Source: Azospirillum agricola (GTDB taxonomy: Bacteria; Pseudomonadota; Alphaproteobacteria; Azospirillales; Azospirillaceae). From it: 64,000 nucleotides of DNA. This document shows positions 55,703 through 64,000 of this stretch, piece after piece (positions within the stretch are counted from its first letter, which is position 1; each line of letters opens with the position of its first letter). Below the pieces are notes generated by a model. It worked only from the letters and a program-made list of their open reading frames with translations, was not told the origin of the DNA and did not search any database. Both the position numbers and the translations under genes were made by a program. Location of the stretch: assembly GCF_017876095.1 (NCBI RefSeq), contig NZ_JAGINM010000006.1, forward strand, positions 124,001 through 188,000. Reading direction: 5' to 3'.

Positions 55703-57475
55703 TCAGCCGGTAACGCTTTCCAGCACCCCGCGCAGCCGTGCCACGACCGCGCTCCAGTTGCCGCGCCGCTCCTGCCGGAACAGGCGCATGGTCGGGTACC
55801 AGGGCGTGCAGACGCCGTGCTCCAGCCAGCGCCAGTCCGGCGCGAAGGGCAGCACGGTCCAGACCGGCCGGCCGAGCGCCCCGGCGAGATGGGCCGGGCC
55901 GGTGCAGGAGCTGACGACGAGATCCAGATTGTCCATGATCGCCGCCGTGTCGGCGAGGTCGGCGATGTCCGCGCCGAGGTCGACGAAGTTCGCCGGCAGC
56001 GGCCCGCACCGATCCAGATCGTCCCGCCCCGCCCCCTTTTGAAGGCCGTAGACCGAGACGCCCGGCAGATCGAGCAGGGGCCGGAAAGCCGCCAGTCCGG
56101 GAGAACGCAGCCGATCGCCCTTGAATTCCGGATTGCCGGCCCAGACCAGCCCGATGCGGAGACCGCGCCGCGGGCCGAGCCGCGCGCCCCAGCTCTCCAC
56201 CAGCGCCGGCTCCGCCCGCAGATAGGCGAGCGGCGCGGGGATGGTGTAGAGGGTGGCGCGCAGCCGGTGCGGCAGGCTCGCCAGCGACACATGGAAATCG
56301 TGCGGCGGCGCGGGATCCTGGCGGGACACGACGCCGGCGATCCCCGGCATCGACGAAAGCAGCCGGACGAGCGGCCCGCCGCAATCCAGGTACACCCGCG
56401 CACCCTGCGCCTGGAGCAGCGCGGCGTAGCGCGCGAACATGATCGTGTCCCCCATCCCCTGCTCGTCATGGACGAGCAGCGTGCGGCCCGCGAGGGGGGA
56501 GCCGTCCCAGACGGGCGAGGCGAAGTCGCGGCGCGGCGAGGCGAAGTCCGCCATGCGCGACCGCCATTCATACTCCGCGAACCCCTCGCGGAACTCGCCC
56601 TTGATCAGGAGGCCGTGGCCCAGGGCCGCGTGCGCCTCCGCCAGGGCCGGAGCCAGCGTGGCGGCGCGCCGCGCCAGGCGGATGGACTCGTCCACCCGCA
56701 TCTCGTCGCGCGCGACGAGGCCGAGGTTGAGATGGGCGTGGGAGCCGTCCGGCTGTTCCACGATGGACAGGCGGAAACAGGCGGCGGCCTCCTCGTAGCG
56801 GCCGAGATCCTGAAGGGAGATGCCGAGGTTGTTGAGGGTTCCCGGCTCTCCGGACGCGAAGCCCAGCGCGCTGCGGTAGGCGGCGATCGCCTCCTCCGTC
56901 CGCCCGAGCCGGCGCAGCGCCACGCCGAGGTTGGTGTATCCCGCCACCGACAGAGGGGTCATGCCGAGCAGCGTCATCAGGGCCTCGCGCGCCTCCTCGT
57001 TCCGTCCGGCGAAGAGCAGCGCGTGGGCCTGCCTCATCCTCGGTTCCGTCACCCATGGGGTGAGCGCCAGCCGGCGGCCGAGCGTGTCCGCCAGCGCGCC
57101 ATGCTCCCCCCGGTCGGACAGGATGTCGGCGAGAATGTCGAGGCCGTCCAGAAAACCGGGATCCAGCGCCACCGCCAGACGTGCGCTCGTCCGCGCCTTG
57201 CCGAGCTGGCCGAGCCGGTGCAAGGCCTGGGCGAGGCTGGAAAAGCCGGCCGGGTTGCCGGGGTTGCGACGGACGGCCTCCCCGATGAGCTGCGCCGCGA
57301 TCGCCGGCCGGCCATGCTGGAGCGCCAGCATCCCCAGCAGATGCAGGGCGCCGGGATGGCCGGGATCGGTGGCCAGCACCGCCCGGTACGCGCGTTCCGC
57401 CTCCGCCGCGCGGCCGGCGGCATGATGGGCCATCGCGGCTTGCAGCGGCGAATCGGGGCGGCTGGACTCCATCAT
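55703..57475 (-). CDS. TPR - GT9/FlmG-like glycosyltransferase
   Basis: A 590-residue protein with TPRs in residues 1-310 (TLNNLGISLQDLGRYEEAAA, AHLNLGLVARDEMRVDESIR) and a C-terminal GT-B domain: LLVHDEQGMGDTIMFARYAA, LRIGLVWAGNPEFKGDRLRS, GRPVWTVLPFAPDWRWLE and TPWYPTMRLFRQ. At the position of VDTSVAHL in related genes of the island it reads SCTGPAHL, a local change near the active site. Its ATG overlaps the upstream stop (TGATG), coupling it to the GT2-TPR-GT11 gene. Confidence 0.85.
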   Translation of the reverse strand: MMESSRPDSPLQAAMAHHAAGRAAEAERAYRAVLATDPGHPGALHLLGMLALQHGRPAIAAQLIGEAVRRNPGNPAGFSSLAQALHRLGQLGKARTSARLAVALDPGFLDGLDILADILSDRGEHGALADTLGRRLALTPWVTEPRMRQAHALLFAGRNEEAREALMTLLGMTPLSVAGYTNLGVALRRLGRTEEAIAAYRSALGFASGEPGTLNNLGISLQDLGRYEEAAACFRLSIVEQPDGSHAHLNLGLVARDEMRVDESIRLARRAATLAPALAEAHAALGHGLLIKGEFREGFAEYEWRSRMADFASPRRDFASPVWDGSPLAGRTLLVHDEQGMGDTIMFARYAALLQAQGARVYLDCGGPLVRLLSSMPGIAGVVSRQDPAPPHDFHVSLASLPHRLRATLYTIPAPLAYLRAEPALVESWGARLGPRRGLRIGLVWAGNPEFKGDRLRSPGLAAFRPLLDLPGVSVYGLQKGAGRDDLDRCGPLPANFVDLGADIADLADTAAIMDNLDLVVSSCTGPAHLAGALGRPVWTVLPFAPDWRWLEHGVCTPWYPTMRLFRQERRGNWSAVVARLRGVLESVTG

Positions 57476-60186
57476 CACAGCAGGACCGGGCTGGACCAGG
57501 GGTCGTAGGGACGAAGCGCCTGCCGGGTCCGGTCGGGACGGACGGTGCTTCGGGCGCGCCGGTTCAGCATGGTCGCCACGAAGGAGAAGCTGCTGTTGGA
57601 CACCGCCACCAGATCGGCCTCGCACAGGACATGGAAATCGGTGAGGAACTCGGCTCCGGGGATCGGCTCCGCCAGATCCCGCGCGTGGAGCGGCCGGTAG
57701 GCGGCGAAGGCGGAGAGACAGCGCGGGTCGTCCGTCGCGACGTAGAGAACCGGCCGGTCCAGGCCGGGCCAGACCGTTTCCAGCCAACGCAGGTACCAGG
57801 ATTCCGGCGCAATCCAGAAAGGGCCCCAGCCGAAGTCGCCGCGCCGGATGTGCAAGGCCACCAGCGTCCCCCCGGCCGCGCGCAGGCGGCCGGTCAGCGC
57901 GTCCGCCCAGGACCGGATGTGCGGTCCCGGCGTGAAGAAGCCGCGGAAGGTTTCCCGATGGGGGGCCAGGAAGCGGGTGTCGCCGCAGAAATAGGCGGTG
58001 ACGTCCCGGTCGGCCAGCACCGCGCCGCCGGTGCCGCCGAGCGACGCCACGACGCTGGCCTCGACCTCCCGCTCCGGCAGCCGGGGCATGGCCGGGCCGG
58101 GAAGCGGATCGTCCAGCCCGTAGAGATGGCGTCCCGGCCAGGGCGGCACCTCCAGGGTCAGGCCGTGCCGCGCGGCGTACAGGCGCAGCACCCCATATTG
58201 CAGAAGCTGGTTGCCGAACCGGCCATGCCAGCCGAGCGCGGTGGAGGCGAGCCGGCGCCCCGTCTCCGCCCTCGGCGCCGGCGCGGGCGGCGGCCCGTAT
58301 CGCCGGACGAGCCGATTGACGGCTCGCCCGGTGAAGGCCTCTCCCCGGCCCGCGTTGCAGCGGATCGCCCGCTGCCAGCCTTGCAGCGCCGCATCCGGCC
58401 GGCCGAGCGCCTCCAGGGCGCCGGCAAGGGCGGTGTGGCCGTCGAACAGATCGGGCGCGAGGGCCAGCGCGCGCCGTGCCTGCTCCGCCGCCTCCGTCGC
58501 GCAGCCGAGGCCGAGGGCCGCCTCAGCCCATTCCGCGCGGACCTCCCCCAGATTCGGTTCGATCCGCGCGGCCCGACGGAGAAGCCCGTGCGCGGCATCC
58601 ACCCGCCCTCGCCGCCGCTCCGTCCGTCCCAGCAGGAACAGCGAACCGCCATGCTCGGGCCGGAGCGCCAGCGCCTCCCGCAGATGGCGGGCGGCCGGAT
58701 CGAGGGCAGCCTGCTCGAACCGCAGGGAGGCAAGGTTGAAGCGCGCCCCTCCCGCATCGGGGTGAAGGCTCGCCACCGCCCGGAACGCGCGAAGCGCCAG
58801 CGCATCGCGCTTGAGTCCGTTCGCCGCCAGCCCCAGCTCGAACCAGACCGTCGCGCTGGCGGGGTCGAGGGCCGCCGCCCGGACCAGCACGGCGACGGCG
58901 ACCTCCGGCTGCCGCTCACGGATCAGCTCCTTCCCCTTCTCCAACCAGGCGGCGGCGTCCGTCGGCGGCGGCCTGCGTGCCGCCTCGGCCGCCAGGCCGT
59001 AGAGACGGCGCTGGGTCAGGAGTTCGATGGCCACGAAGCGGCTGTCCGGCTGCTGGCGCTCGGCGGAAAGGGGGCCGCCGATCATCTCGGCCCGCTGCCG
59101 CTCCAGCGCGTTGCCCGGCCGCATGGTGTAGCGGACGGTCTTCTCGGGCAGCTTCAACCCGCCGAACCGGCTGTGCAAGGCGCGGCCGTAGGCGACATCC
59201 TCGGCGACCGCCGGCTGGAAGGGCGGTTCCTCCGGAAAGCCGCCGATCCGGTCGTGGCAGTCGCGCCGGACGCAGAGATTGCCGGGGTAGCAGTTCTCCG
59301 ACGCCTGCCGCCACTCCCGGGTGATCTCGGCGTCGATCTCGTCGAAGAGGATGCCGGTGCGAACGAAGCCCATGCCGGGGGCCGCGTCCAGGGCCTGGAT
59401 CGTCAGGAAGAGGTGCCGTTCCAGAAAATGGTCGTCGGCATCTAGGAACCAGAGATAGCGGCCCAGCGAGGCGGCGGCGCCCGCGTTGCGCGCCCACCCC
59501 GCGCCCCGGTTCCGGTTGTTGGCGATGACCGCGACGCTCTGCTCCGGATGCGCCCGCGCCCAGCGCAGCGCCCGCGCCACGCTGTCGTCGGGGGAGGCGT
59601 CGTCCACGACGCAGACATGGATCCGCGCACCGGCCTCACCGGACGCCGCGCGGTGGTAGCGGGCCGCCGCCAGAACGCTGTCGAGCGCCCGCTCGATCGT
59701 GTCCTCCATCCGGTAGACGGGGATCACGACCGTGCCGATGACGTTGCAATCGGCACGATGGCGGGCGATCCCGTCCAGCGCGACGCCGAGGCCATTGCCG
59801 TCCATCCGGGACGCCGCGTGAAGACGGGCGGCTTCGTCGTCGCGCCCCTGAATGAAGCGCAGAACGCCGAGAACATGCGCGAGATCGCCGCGAGGCGCGA
59901 TGATGCCGGCCAAGGGTTCGACGATCGCCGCCGCCTCGTCGATCCGCCCGTCCTGCATCAGCAGCACGGCCTGGTTGAGGGCGGGGGTGACGACCCTCTC
60001 GATCTGCTGTTCCAGCACGGCGCCGTCACCGTGCATCCGGGCGGCGCGGATGAAAAGCGACAGGGCCCGCGGCGCTTTGCCGGCCTGGCGCATCTCGAAC
60101 GCCAGCCGCTGCCAGGACATGGCCTCCGCCGGATCGGCGGCCAGCGCCCGCCGATGCGCCGCCATCGGATCGGGGTCGTCCATCAT
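57475..60186 (-). CDS. GT2 - TPR - GT11-like dual glycosyltransferase
   Basis: A 903-residue protein. After about 130 residues of TPR-like helices comes a GT2 domain (NVIGTVVIPVYRMEDTIERA, VVDDASPDDSVA and the DxD-type FLDADDHF), then TPRs over about residues 440-620 (ATVWFELGLAANGLKRDALA), and a C-terminal GT11-like domain with GWHGRFGNQLLQYGVLRLYA, LVALHIRRGDF and SNSSFSFVATMLNRRA. The GRFGNQ and HIRRGD motifs are well conserved. ATG at 60186 (followed by a second ATG) is chosen; GTG at 60228 is possible. Two different catalytic domains in one polypeptide suggest stepwise synthesis of a short glycan. Confidence 0.85.
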   Translation of the reverse strand: MMDDPDPMAAHRRALAADPAEAMSWQRLAFEMRQAGKAPRALSLFIRAARMHGDGAVLEQQIERVVTPALNQAVLLMQDGRIDEAAAIVEPLAGIIAPRGDLAHVLGVLRFIQGRDDEAARLHAASRMDGNGLGVALDGIARHRADCNVIGTVVIPVYRMEDTIERALDSVLAAARYHRAASGEAGARIHVCVVDDASPDDSVARALRWARAHPEQSVAVIANNRNRGAGWARNAGAAASLGRYLWFLDADDHFLERHLFLTIQALDAAPGMGFVRTGILFDEIDAEITREWRQASENCYPGNLCVRRDCHDRIGGFPEEPPFQPAVAEDVAYGRALHSRFGGLKLPEKTVRYTMRPGNALERQRAEMIGGPLSAERQQPDSRFVAIELLTQRRLYGLAAEAARRPPPTDAAAWLEKGKELIRERQPEVAVAVLVRAAALDPASATVWFELGLAANGLKRDALALRAFRAVASLHPDAGGARFNLASLRFEQAALDPAARHLREALALRPEHGGSLFLLGRTERRRGRVDAAHGLLRRAARIEPNLGEVRAEWAEAALGLGCATEAAEQARRALALAPDLFDGHTALAGALEALGRPDAALQGWQRAIRCNAGRGEAFTGRAVNRLVRRYGPPPAPAPRAETGRRLASTALGWHGRFGNQLLQYGVLRLYAARHGLTLEVPPWPGRHLYGLDDPLPGPAMPRLPEREVEASVVASLGGTGGAVLADRDVTAYFCGDTRFLAPHRETFRGFFTPGPHIRSWADALTGRLRAAGGTLVALHIRRGDFGWGPFWIAPESWYLRWLETVWPGLDRPVLYVATDDPRCLSAFAAYRPLHARDLAEPIPGAEFLTDFHVLCEADLVAVSNSSFSFVATMLNRRARSTVRPDRTRQALRPYDPWSSPVLL

Positions 60187-60467
60187 CGGCCGCCCGCCGC
60201 CCGCGCGCCGGAGACCGCCGAGGCCCACCGCCTCCGCTTGCCTCGCGGGATGTTCCAGGGATCGACGCCCCGGATGGCGCCGCCGGCAGCGTTCATCTCG
60301 CCTTGCAAAGGATTGCGACCTTCATGCCGGTGGTGGCGGGGTGCTATGGTATAGGCTTGTTGGCCAAAATGTTCCATCGCGCATGTATCTAGCGTCCACG
60401 CCCCCCGGCCTTCAAGCTGGGATCGTCATGGCCGCTCCCCCGCGCGAGCGTCGAGCGGCTTGGCTCT

Positions 60468-61871
60468 GTGGAACGGTCGGGCATGCACGTCGAAACGAAG
60501 GACGCCGACAGGGCGCAGGATGAGGATGACCGGTTGCGCCGGTCCGCGGAGGCGGCTCTCGACGCCGATCCCTCCGACGCCAAGGCGTGGAGCATCCTGG
60601 GCATCCTGCTGCGCCGGGCCGGAAAGCTGGAGGAAGCCATCGCCTGCCATCGGCGCGGGCTGGAGCACGCACCCGGCGACGGCGGCCTCTGCGGCAGCCT
60701 CTGGACCAACCTCGGCAACGCGCTGACCGAGGCCGGACGCCTTGCCGAGGGGGTGGCGGCGCAGGAGGAGGCCTTCCGGCACGAGCCCGGCAGCCGGACG
60801 GTCCTGTTCAACCGCGTGGTCGCCTTCCGCAAGGCGGGGCGCTACGCCGACGCCCTGGCGGCGATCGACCTCGCCATCGGCGAGAACGGCGGACCGACGC
60901 CGCTCCTGCGGTGGGAACGGGCGCTGGCGCGGTTGCAGATCGGCGATTACGTCCACGGCTTCGACGATTACGAGGCGCGGCGGCAGATACCGTCCTATCA
61001 CGCGCGGCCGACCTCGATGCCGCCATGGGATGGGCGGCCCCTGGACGGGCGCCGCGTCTTCGTGACGACCGAGCAGGGCTTCGGCGACGCCCTGCTGGTG
61101 GCCCGCTATCTGCCGATGGTCAGGAAGGCCGGCGGCCGGCTGATCTACGAATGCCATTCGGAATTGCGGCGGGTGCTGTCCGGGCTCGCCCCGGACGACT
61201 GGGTGGCGTGGGGAGCCCCGGCACCGCCCTGCGACGTCGAGGTGTCGCAGATGACCCTGCCGCTGCTGTTCCGCACGACGCTCGCCTCCGTCCCGCCGCC
61301 GGTGCCGCTCACCGTTCCGGCCGAGGCCCGGGAGAAGGCCGCGTGGCGGCTGGGGGGGCGGGAGCCGGGAACGCTGCGCGTGGGCATCGTCTGGTCGGGC
61401 CGCTCCAGCTTCGCCGACAACGCCCGGCGCGCCACGAGGCTGATGCCGTTCCTGCGTCTCGCCGAAATTCCGGGGGTGCGGCTCTACAGCCTTCAGAAAG
61501 GCCCGCCGGAGGCCGAACTGGACGCGCTCGGCCCGGCGGGCCGGCTGGTGGTGCCGCTCGGCCCCCACATGGAGGATTTCGCCGACACCGCGGCGATGAT
61601 CGAGCGGCTGGATCTGGTCGTCATGACCGACAGCTCGGTCGCCCACCTCACCGGCTCCCTCGGAACGCCGGTCTGGAACCTCGTGCAGCATGTGCCCTAC
61701 TGGATCTACGGCTTCACCGGGGAGCGGACGCCCTGGTACCCGTCGATGCGCCTGTTCCGCCAGGGGCCGGATCTGGACTGGGCGCCCGTCTTCGCGCGCG
61801 TCCGCGAGGCTCTGCACGAGGAGGTCCGGCGCCGCGCCGCGCATGGCGCCCCTACCGAGGGGCCTCCCTGA
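60468..61871 (+). CDS. TPR - GT9/FlmG-like glycosyltransferase (short)
   Basis: A 467-residue protein, the shortest of the family here. About four TPR units (AWSILGILLRRAGKLEEAIA, LWTNLGNALTEAGRLAEGVA, RVVAFRKAGRYADALAAID) precede the GT-B domain: VFVTTEQGFGDALLVARYLP, LRVGIVWSGRSSFADNARRA, DTAAMIERLDLVVMTDSSVA, LGTPVWNLVQ and TPWYPSMRLFRQ. GTG at 60468 or ATG at 60483 may be the start. Its 3' end overlaps the convergent gene by 20 bp. Confidence 0.83.
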   Translation: MERSGMHVETKDADRAQDEDDRLRRSAEAALDADPSDAKAWSILGILLRRAGKLEEAIACHRRGLEHAPGDGGLCGSLWTNLGNALTEAGRLAEGVAAQEEAFRHEPGSRTVLFNRVVAFRKAGRYADALAAIDLAIGENGGPTPLLRWERALARLQIGDYVHGFDDYEARRQIPSYHARPTSMPPWDGRPLDGRRVFVTTEQGFGDALLVARYLPMVRKAGGRLIYECHSELRRVLSGLAPDDWVAWGAPAPPCDVEVSQMTLPLLFRTTLASVPPPVPLTVPAEAREKAAWRLGGREPGTLRVGIVWSGRSSFADNARRATRLMPFLRLAEIPGVRLYSLQKGPPEAELDALGPAGRLVVPLGPHMEDFADTAAMIERLDLVVMTDSSVAHLTGSLGTPVWNLVQHVPYWIYGFTGERTPWYPSMRLFRQGPDLDWAPVFARVREALHEEVRRRAAHGAPTEGPP

Positions 61872-64000
61872 CCGCCTGATGCAGCGCGCCGCGCAGCGCC
61901 GCCACCACGTCGCTCCAGTCGCCCGCCCGTTTCTGCCGGAACAGCCGCATGGTCGGATACCAGGGGCTGTCGGCGCGCTCCAGCATCCACCGCCACTCGG
62001 ACTCCGCGCGCACCATCGTCCAGACCTTCCGCCCCAGCGCCCCGGCGAGGTGGGCGACCGCGCTGTCCACGGAGATGACCAGATCGAGCTGCGCCACGAC
62101 GGCCGCGGTGTCGGCGAGATCCTCCAACGCGTCGCCGACATCGTGGAAGCCCTCGGGAAGCCGCCCGCCCAACCGCTCCAGATCCGCCCGCCCGTCGCCC
62201 TTCTGAAGGGAGACGAAGACGATTCCGGGAAGGCCGAGCAGCGGCAGCAGGGGCTCCAGCCCCGGCGAACGCTTGGGATCGTCGGGAAGCTCCGCGTTGC
62301 CGGCCCAGACCAGCCCGACGACCAGCCCGCCCCGCAACCCCGCCCGCACCGGCTCCAGCCGGTCGCGCCACCGCGCGACGAGGGAGGGTTCGGCCGCGAG
62401 GTACGGCACCTCCGACGGGACCGTCGCGAGGGTCGTGCCAAGGAGATGCGGCAGGCTCATCAGGGCGGCATGGGCATCGTGCGCCGGGGTCGGCGCGGAG
62501 CGCCCGACCACCGTCGCCACGCCCGGCAGCGTGGCGAGGAGCCGCGCCAGCGCGTCGTTGCACTCCACGATCACATGGGCGCCGCGCCGCGCCAGCAGCG
62601 TCGCGTAGCGCGCGAACTGGATCCCGTCGCCGAGCCCCTGCTCGTCGTGCAGGAGGATGCGCCGGCCATCGGGATCGCCGCCCTCCCACAGCGGCGTCGG
62701 CAGGCCTCGCGCCTCCATCTGCCCGTCGGCCAGCCGGGTGCGCCATTCATACGCGCGGAACCCCCCCGCGAGATCGCCCCGCATCAGCAGGCAGGTCGCC
62801 AGGAGCGTGCGGGCACGGGCGTCGTCCGGCCGCTCCGCGACAAGGTGGCGGCACTCGGCCTCCGCCTCGTCCAGCCGGTGCAGGTTGCGCAGGACCAGCG
62901 CGCGGTTCATCCGCGTCTCGGTGCGGTCCGGTTCCAGGACCATGGCGCGCGACAGGGCGTCGGCCGCCGCCTCGCCGCCTCCGATCCGCATCGACAGGGC
63001 GAGGCCCAGGTTGCCCAGCAGGCCCGCGTCGGCCGGCGCCAGCGCCAGCGCCTGGCGGCCGACGGCCACCGCCTCCCCGTGCCGACCGAGATTCTTCAGC
63101 GCGACCGCGAGGTTGCCGTAGGCGCGATGCTCCTCCGGCTCGCGCTGTATCAATGCCCTCAGGACCGTCGCGCTCTCCCCGTACCGGCGGAGCAGGAGCA
63201 GGCTGTGGGCAAGCTTGAAAAGATGGAAGCTTCCCTCGGGATCCAGCCGGGTGCAGCAGCGCAGGGGCCGGAGCGCCTCGGCCGTTGCGTTCCGCGCGAG
63301 CAGCCGCTCGGCAAGCGCGTGGAAGACCTGGATGTCGGTGGGATCGAGGGCCGCGGCCCGGCGCCACAGCGCCTCGGCCGCCGCGCCGTCCCCATCCCTC
63401 TCCCGCAGCCAGCCTTCCTCGAGCAGGGCCTCCGGCGCGGGTTCCGCCTGCGGGATGAGCCAGCCGAGACGGCGGAAACGGGAGAGCGTTTCCCGGATGC
63501 GGGCCGGATAGCGCTCGTCGACGGGAACGGGCTGGAGGCCCGTCCACATGCCGGGCAGCGCGTCCCCGTCGAAGCGGCCGGTGGCGTAGAAGCGGTCGAG
63601 CCGGGCCTGGTTGGCCTGCGGGTCGCGGTCGAAGCCGGCGATCATCTCCCGGTGCGCGAAAGCCTCCAGCTTCGCGCGGAAACGGTCGGCGCCCCCCATC
63701 CAGGTGAAGTGCCAGCCGGCGTCCGGAACGACCCGCCCGATCCCCTGCTTGGCCAGATAGCGGGCGCGGTTGGCGCCGATGCGTCGGATCAGTTCCCAGG
63801 GGGCGGCAGCCACCGAGACCCAGGGATCGGGCGCCTTCAGGTCGAGGAAATAGAGGAAGATGTCGAGGTGGGGCGCGAAGAGCGTCGCGCCCGTACCCGC
63901 ATCCTCGTCCGGCTCCCGGCGCAGCCGCTCGACGACCGGGGCGCGCAGAATCTCGTCGGCGTCGGAGATGAGGATCATGTCGCTGGGCCGGCACTCCCCG
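61852..64000 (-). CDS. GT17-like - TPR - GT9/FlmG-like glycosyltransferase (5' end outside window)
   Basis: At least 715 residues are visible and the frame is open to the right edge. The N-terminal visible part (MILISDADEILRAPVVERLR, APHLDIFLYFLDLKAPDPWV, AGWHFTWMGGADRFRAKLEA) matches GT17, the beta-1,4-N-acetylglucosaminyltransferase III family, with an acidic DADE motif. TPRs occupy the middle (AYGNLAVALKNLGRHGEAVA, RMNRALVLRNLHRLDEAEA). The C-terminal GT-B domain has ILLHDEQGLGDGIQFARYAT, VVGLVWAGNAELPDDPKRSP, LDLVISVDSAVAHLAGALGR and SPWYPTMRLFRQ. It is convergent with, and overlaps by 20 bp, the short TPR-GT9 gene. The beginning of the GT17 domain is missing because of the window edge. 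Confidence 0.82.
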   Translation of the reverse strand, partial: GECRPSDMILISDADEILRAPVVERLRREPDEDAGTGATLFAPHLDIFLYFLDLKAPDPWVSVAAAPWELIRRIGANRARYLAKQGIGRVVPDAGWHFTWMGGADRFRAKLEAFAHREMIAGFDRDPQANQARLDRFYATGRFDGDALPGMWTGLQPVPVDERYPARIRETLSRFRRLGWLIPQAEPAPEALLEEGWLRERDGDGAAAEALWRRAAALDPTDIQVFHALAERLLARNATAEALRPLRCCTRLDPEGSFHLFKLAHSLLLLRRYGESATVLRALIQREPEEHRAYGNLAVALKNLGRHGEAVAVGRQALALAPADAGLLGNLGLALSMRIGGGEAAADALSRAMVLEPDRTETRMNRALVLRNLHRLDEAEAECRHLVAERPDDARARTLLATCLLMRGDLAGGFRAYEWRTRLADGQMEARGLPTPLWEGGDPDGRRILLHDEQGLGDGIQFARYATLLARRGAHVIVECNDALARLLATLPGVATVVGRSAPTPAHDAHAALMSLPHLLGTTLATVPSEVPYLAAEPSLVARWRDRLEPVRAGLRGGLVVGLVWAGNAELPDDPKRSPGLEPLLPLLGLPGIVFVSLQKGDGRADLERLGGRLPEGFHDVGDALEDLADTAAVVAQLDLVISVDSAVAHLAGALGRKVWTMVRAESEWRWMLERADSPWYPTMRLFRQKRAGDWSDVVAALRGALHQAVREAPR

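Noticed and set aside
1..64000. tRNA, rRNA, insertion sequences, integrase or attachment sites
   Set aside because: No cloverleaf, rRNA-like stretch, transposase-like protein or long direct repeat bounding the island was seen by eye; a dedicated search could still find a small RNA.

Overview
The window is GC-rich DNA, densely coding on both strands, from an alphaproteobacterium. The gene content (TRAP and HAAT transporters, many TPR-glycosyltransferases, GGDEF-EAL and NarX-type signalling, a giant RTX adhesin) fits an Azospirillum-like member of the Rhodospirillales. That placement is inference, because no rRNA or other phylogenetic marker is present. I saw no tRNA, rRNA, CRISPR array, insertion sequence or prophage.

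Layout. 1-3.8 kb: the 3' end of a SNF2-family helicase, a CynX/NimT-type MFS transporter and a PAS-GGDEF-EAL cyclic-di-GMP protein. 4.1-9.05 kb: a gluconate-type locus with gntK and a three-part TRAP transporter on the minus strand, diverging from a LacI/GntR-family repressor; two LacI-type palindromes lie between them, 100 bp apart. 9.1-15 kb: a lipoprotein hydrolase and an autotransporter on the minus strand, diverging from a NarX/LuxR-type two-component pair. 15.3-16.5 kb: a BenE-type benzoate transporter, followed by the frameshifted, internally deleted remnant of a nitrate/sulfonate-type ABC ATPase C-terminal domain.

16.9-27.6 kb: a tightly packed 11-gene minus-strand operon running ridA, a PLP cysteine lyase/synthase-family gene, an ATC-hydrolase-family gene, livKHMGF-type ABC importer genes, a second ATC-hydrolase-family gene, an M20 amidohydrolase and an FAD oxidoreductase. 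It diverges from an Lrp/AsnC regulator. The enzymes fit a hypothesis in which a thiazoline or N-carbamoyl-cysteine-type compound is imported, converted to cysteine, desulfurated, and the 2-aminoacrylate intermediate is cleared by RidA.

28.1-64 kb: a surface-glycan/adhesin island. Its centre is a 14.8-kb gene for a roughly 4926-residue secreted protein, with an N-terminal beta-solenoid-like repeat region, 39 Ig-like repeats of about 99 residues, a SwmB-like domain, a poly-proline hinge, RTX repeats and four C-terminal NPDV/HY/EGR repeats. Around it are ten TPR-containing glycosyltransferases that shuffle modules: GT41 (SPINDLY-like), GT4, GT9/FlmG-like, GT11-like, GT2, GT17-like and a DxD GT-A domain sit before or after TPR arrays. 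Several encode two catalytic domains in one chain. The last gene runs off the right edge. The likely joint role is protein O-glycosylation or surface-glycan assembly on the giant adhesin, flagellin or another surface protein, with TPRs choosing the acceptor; this is inference from domain content and proximity.
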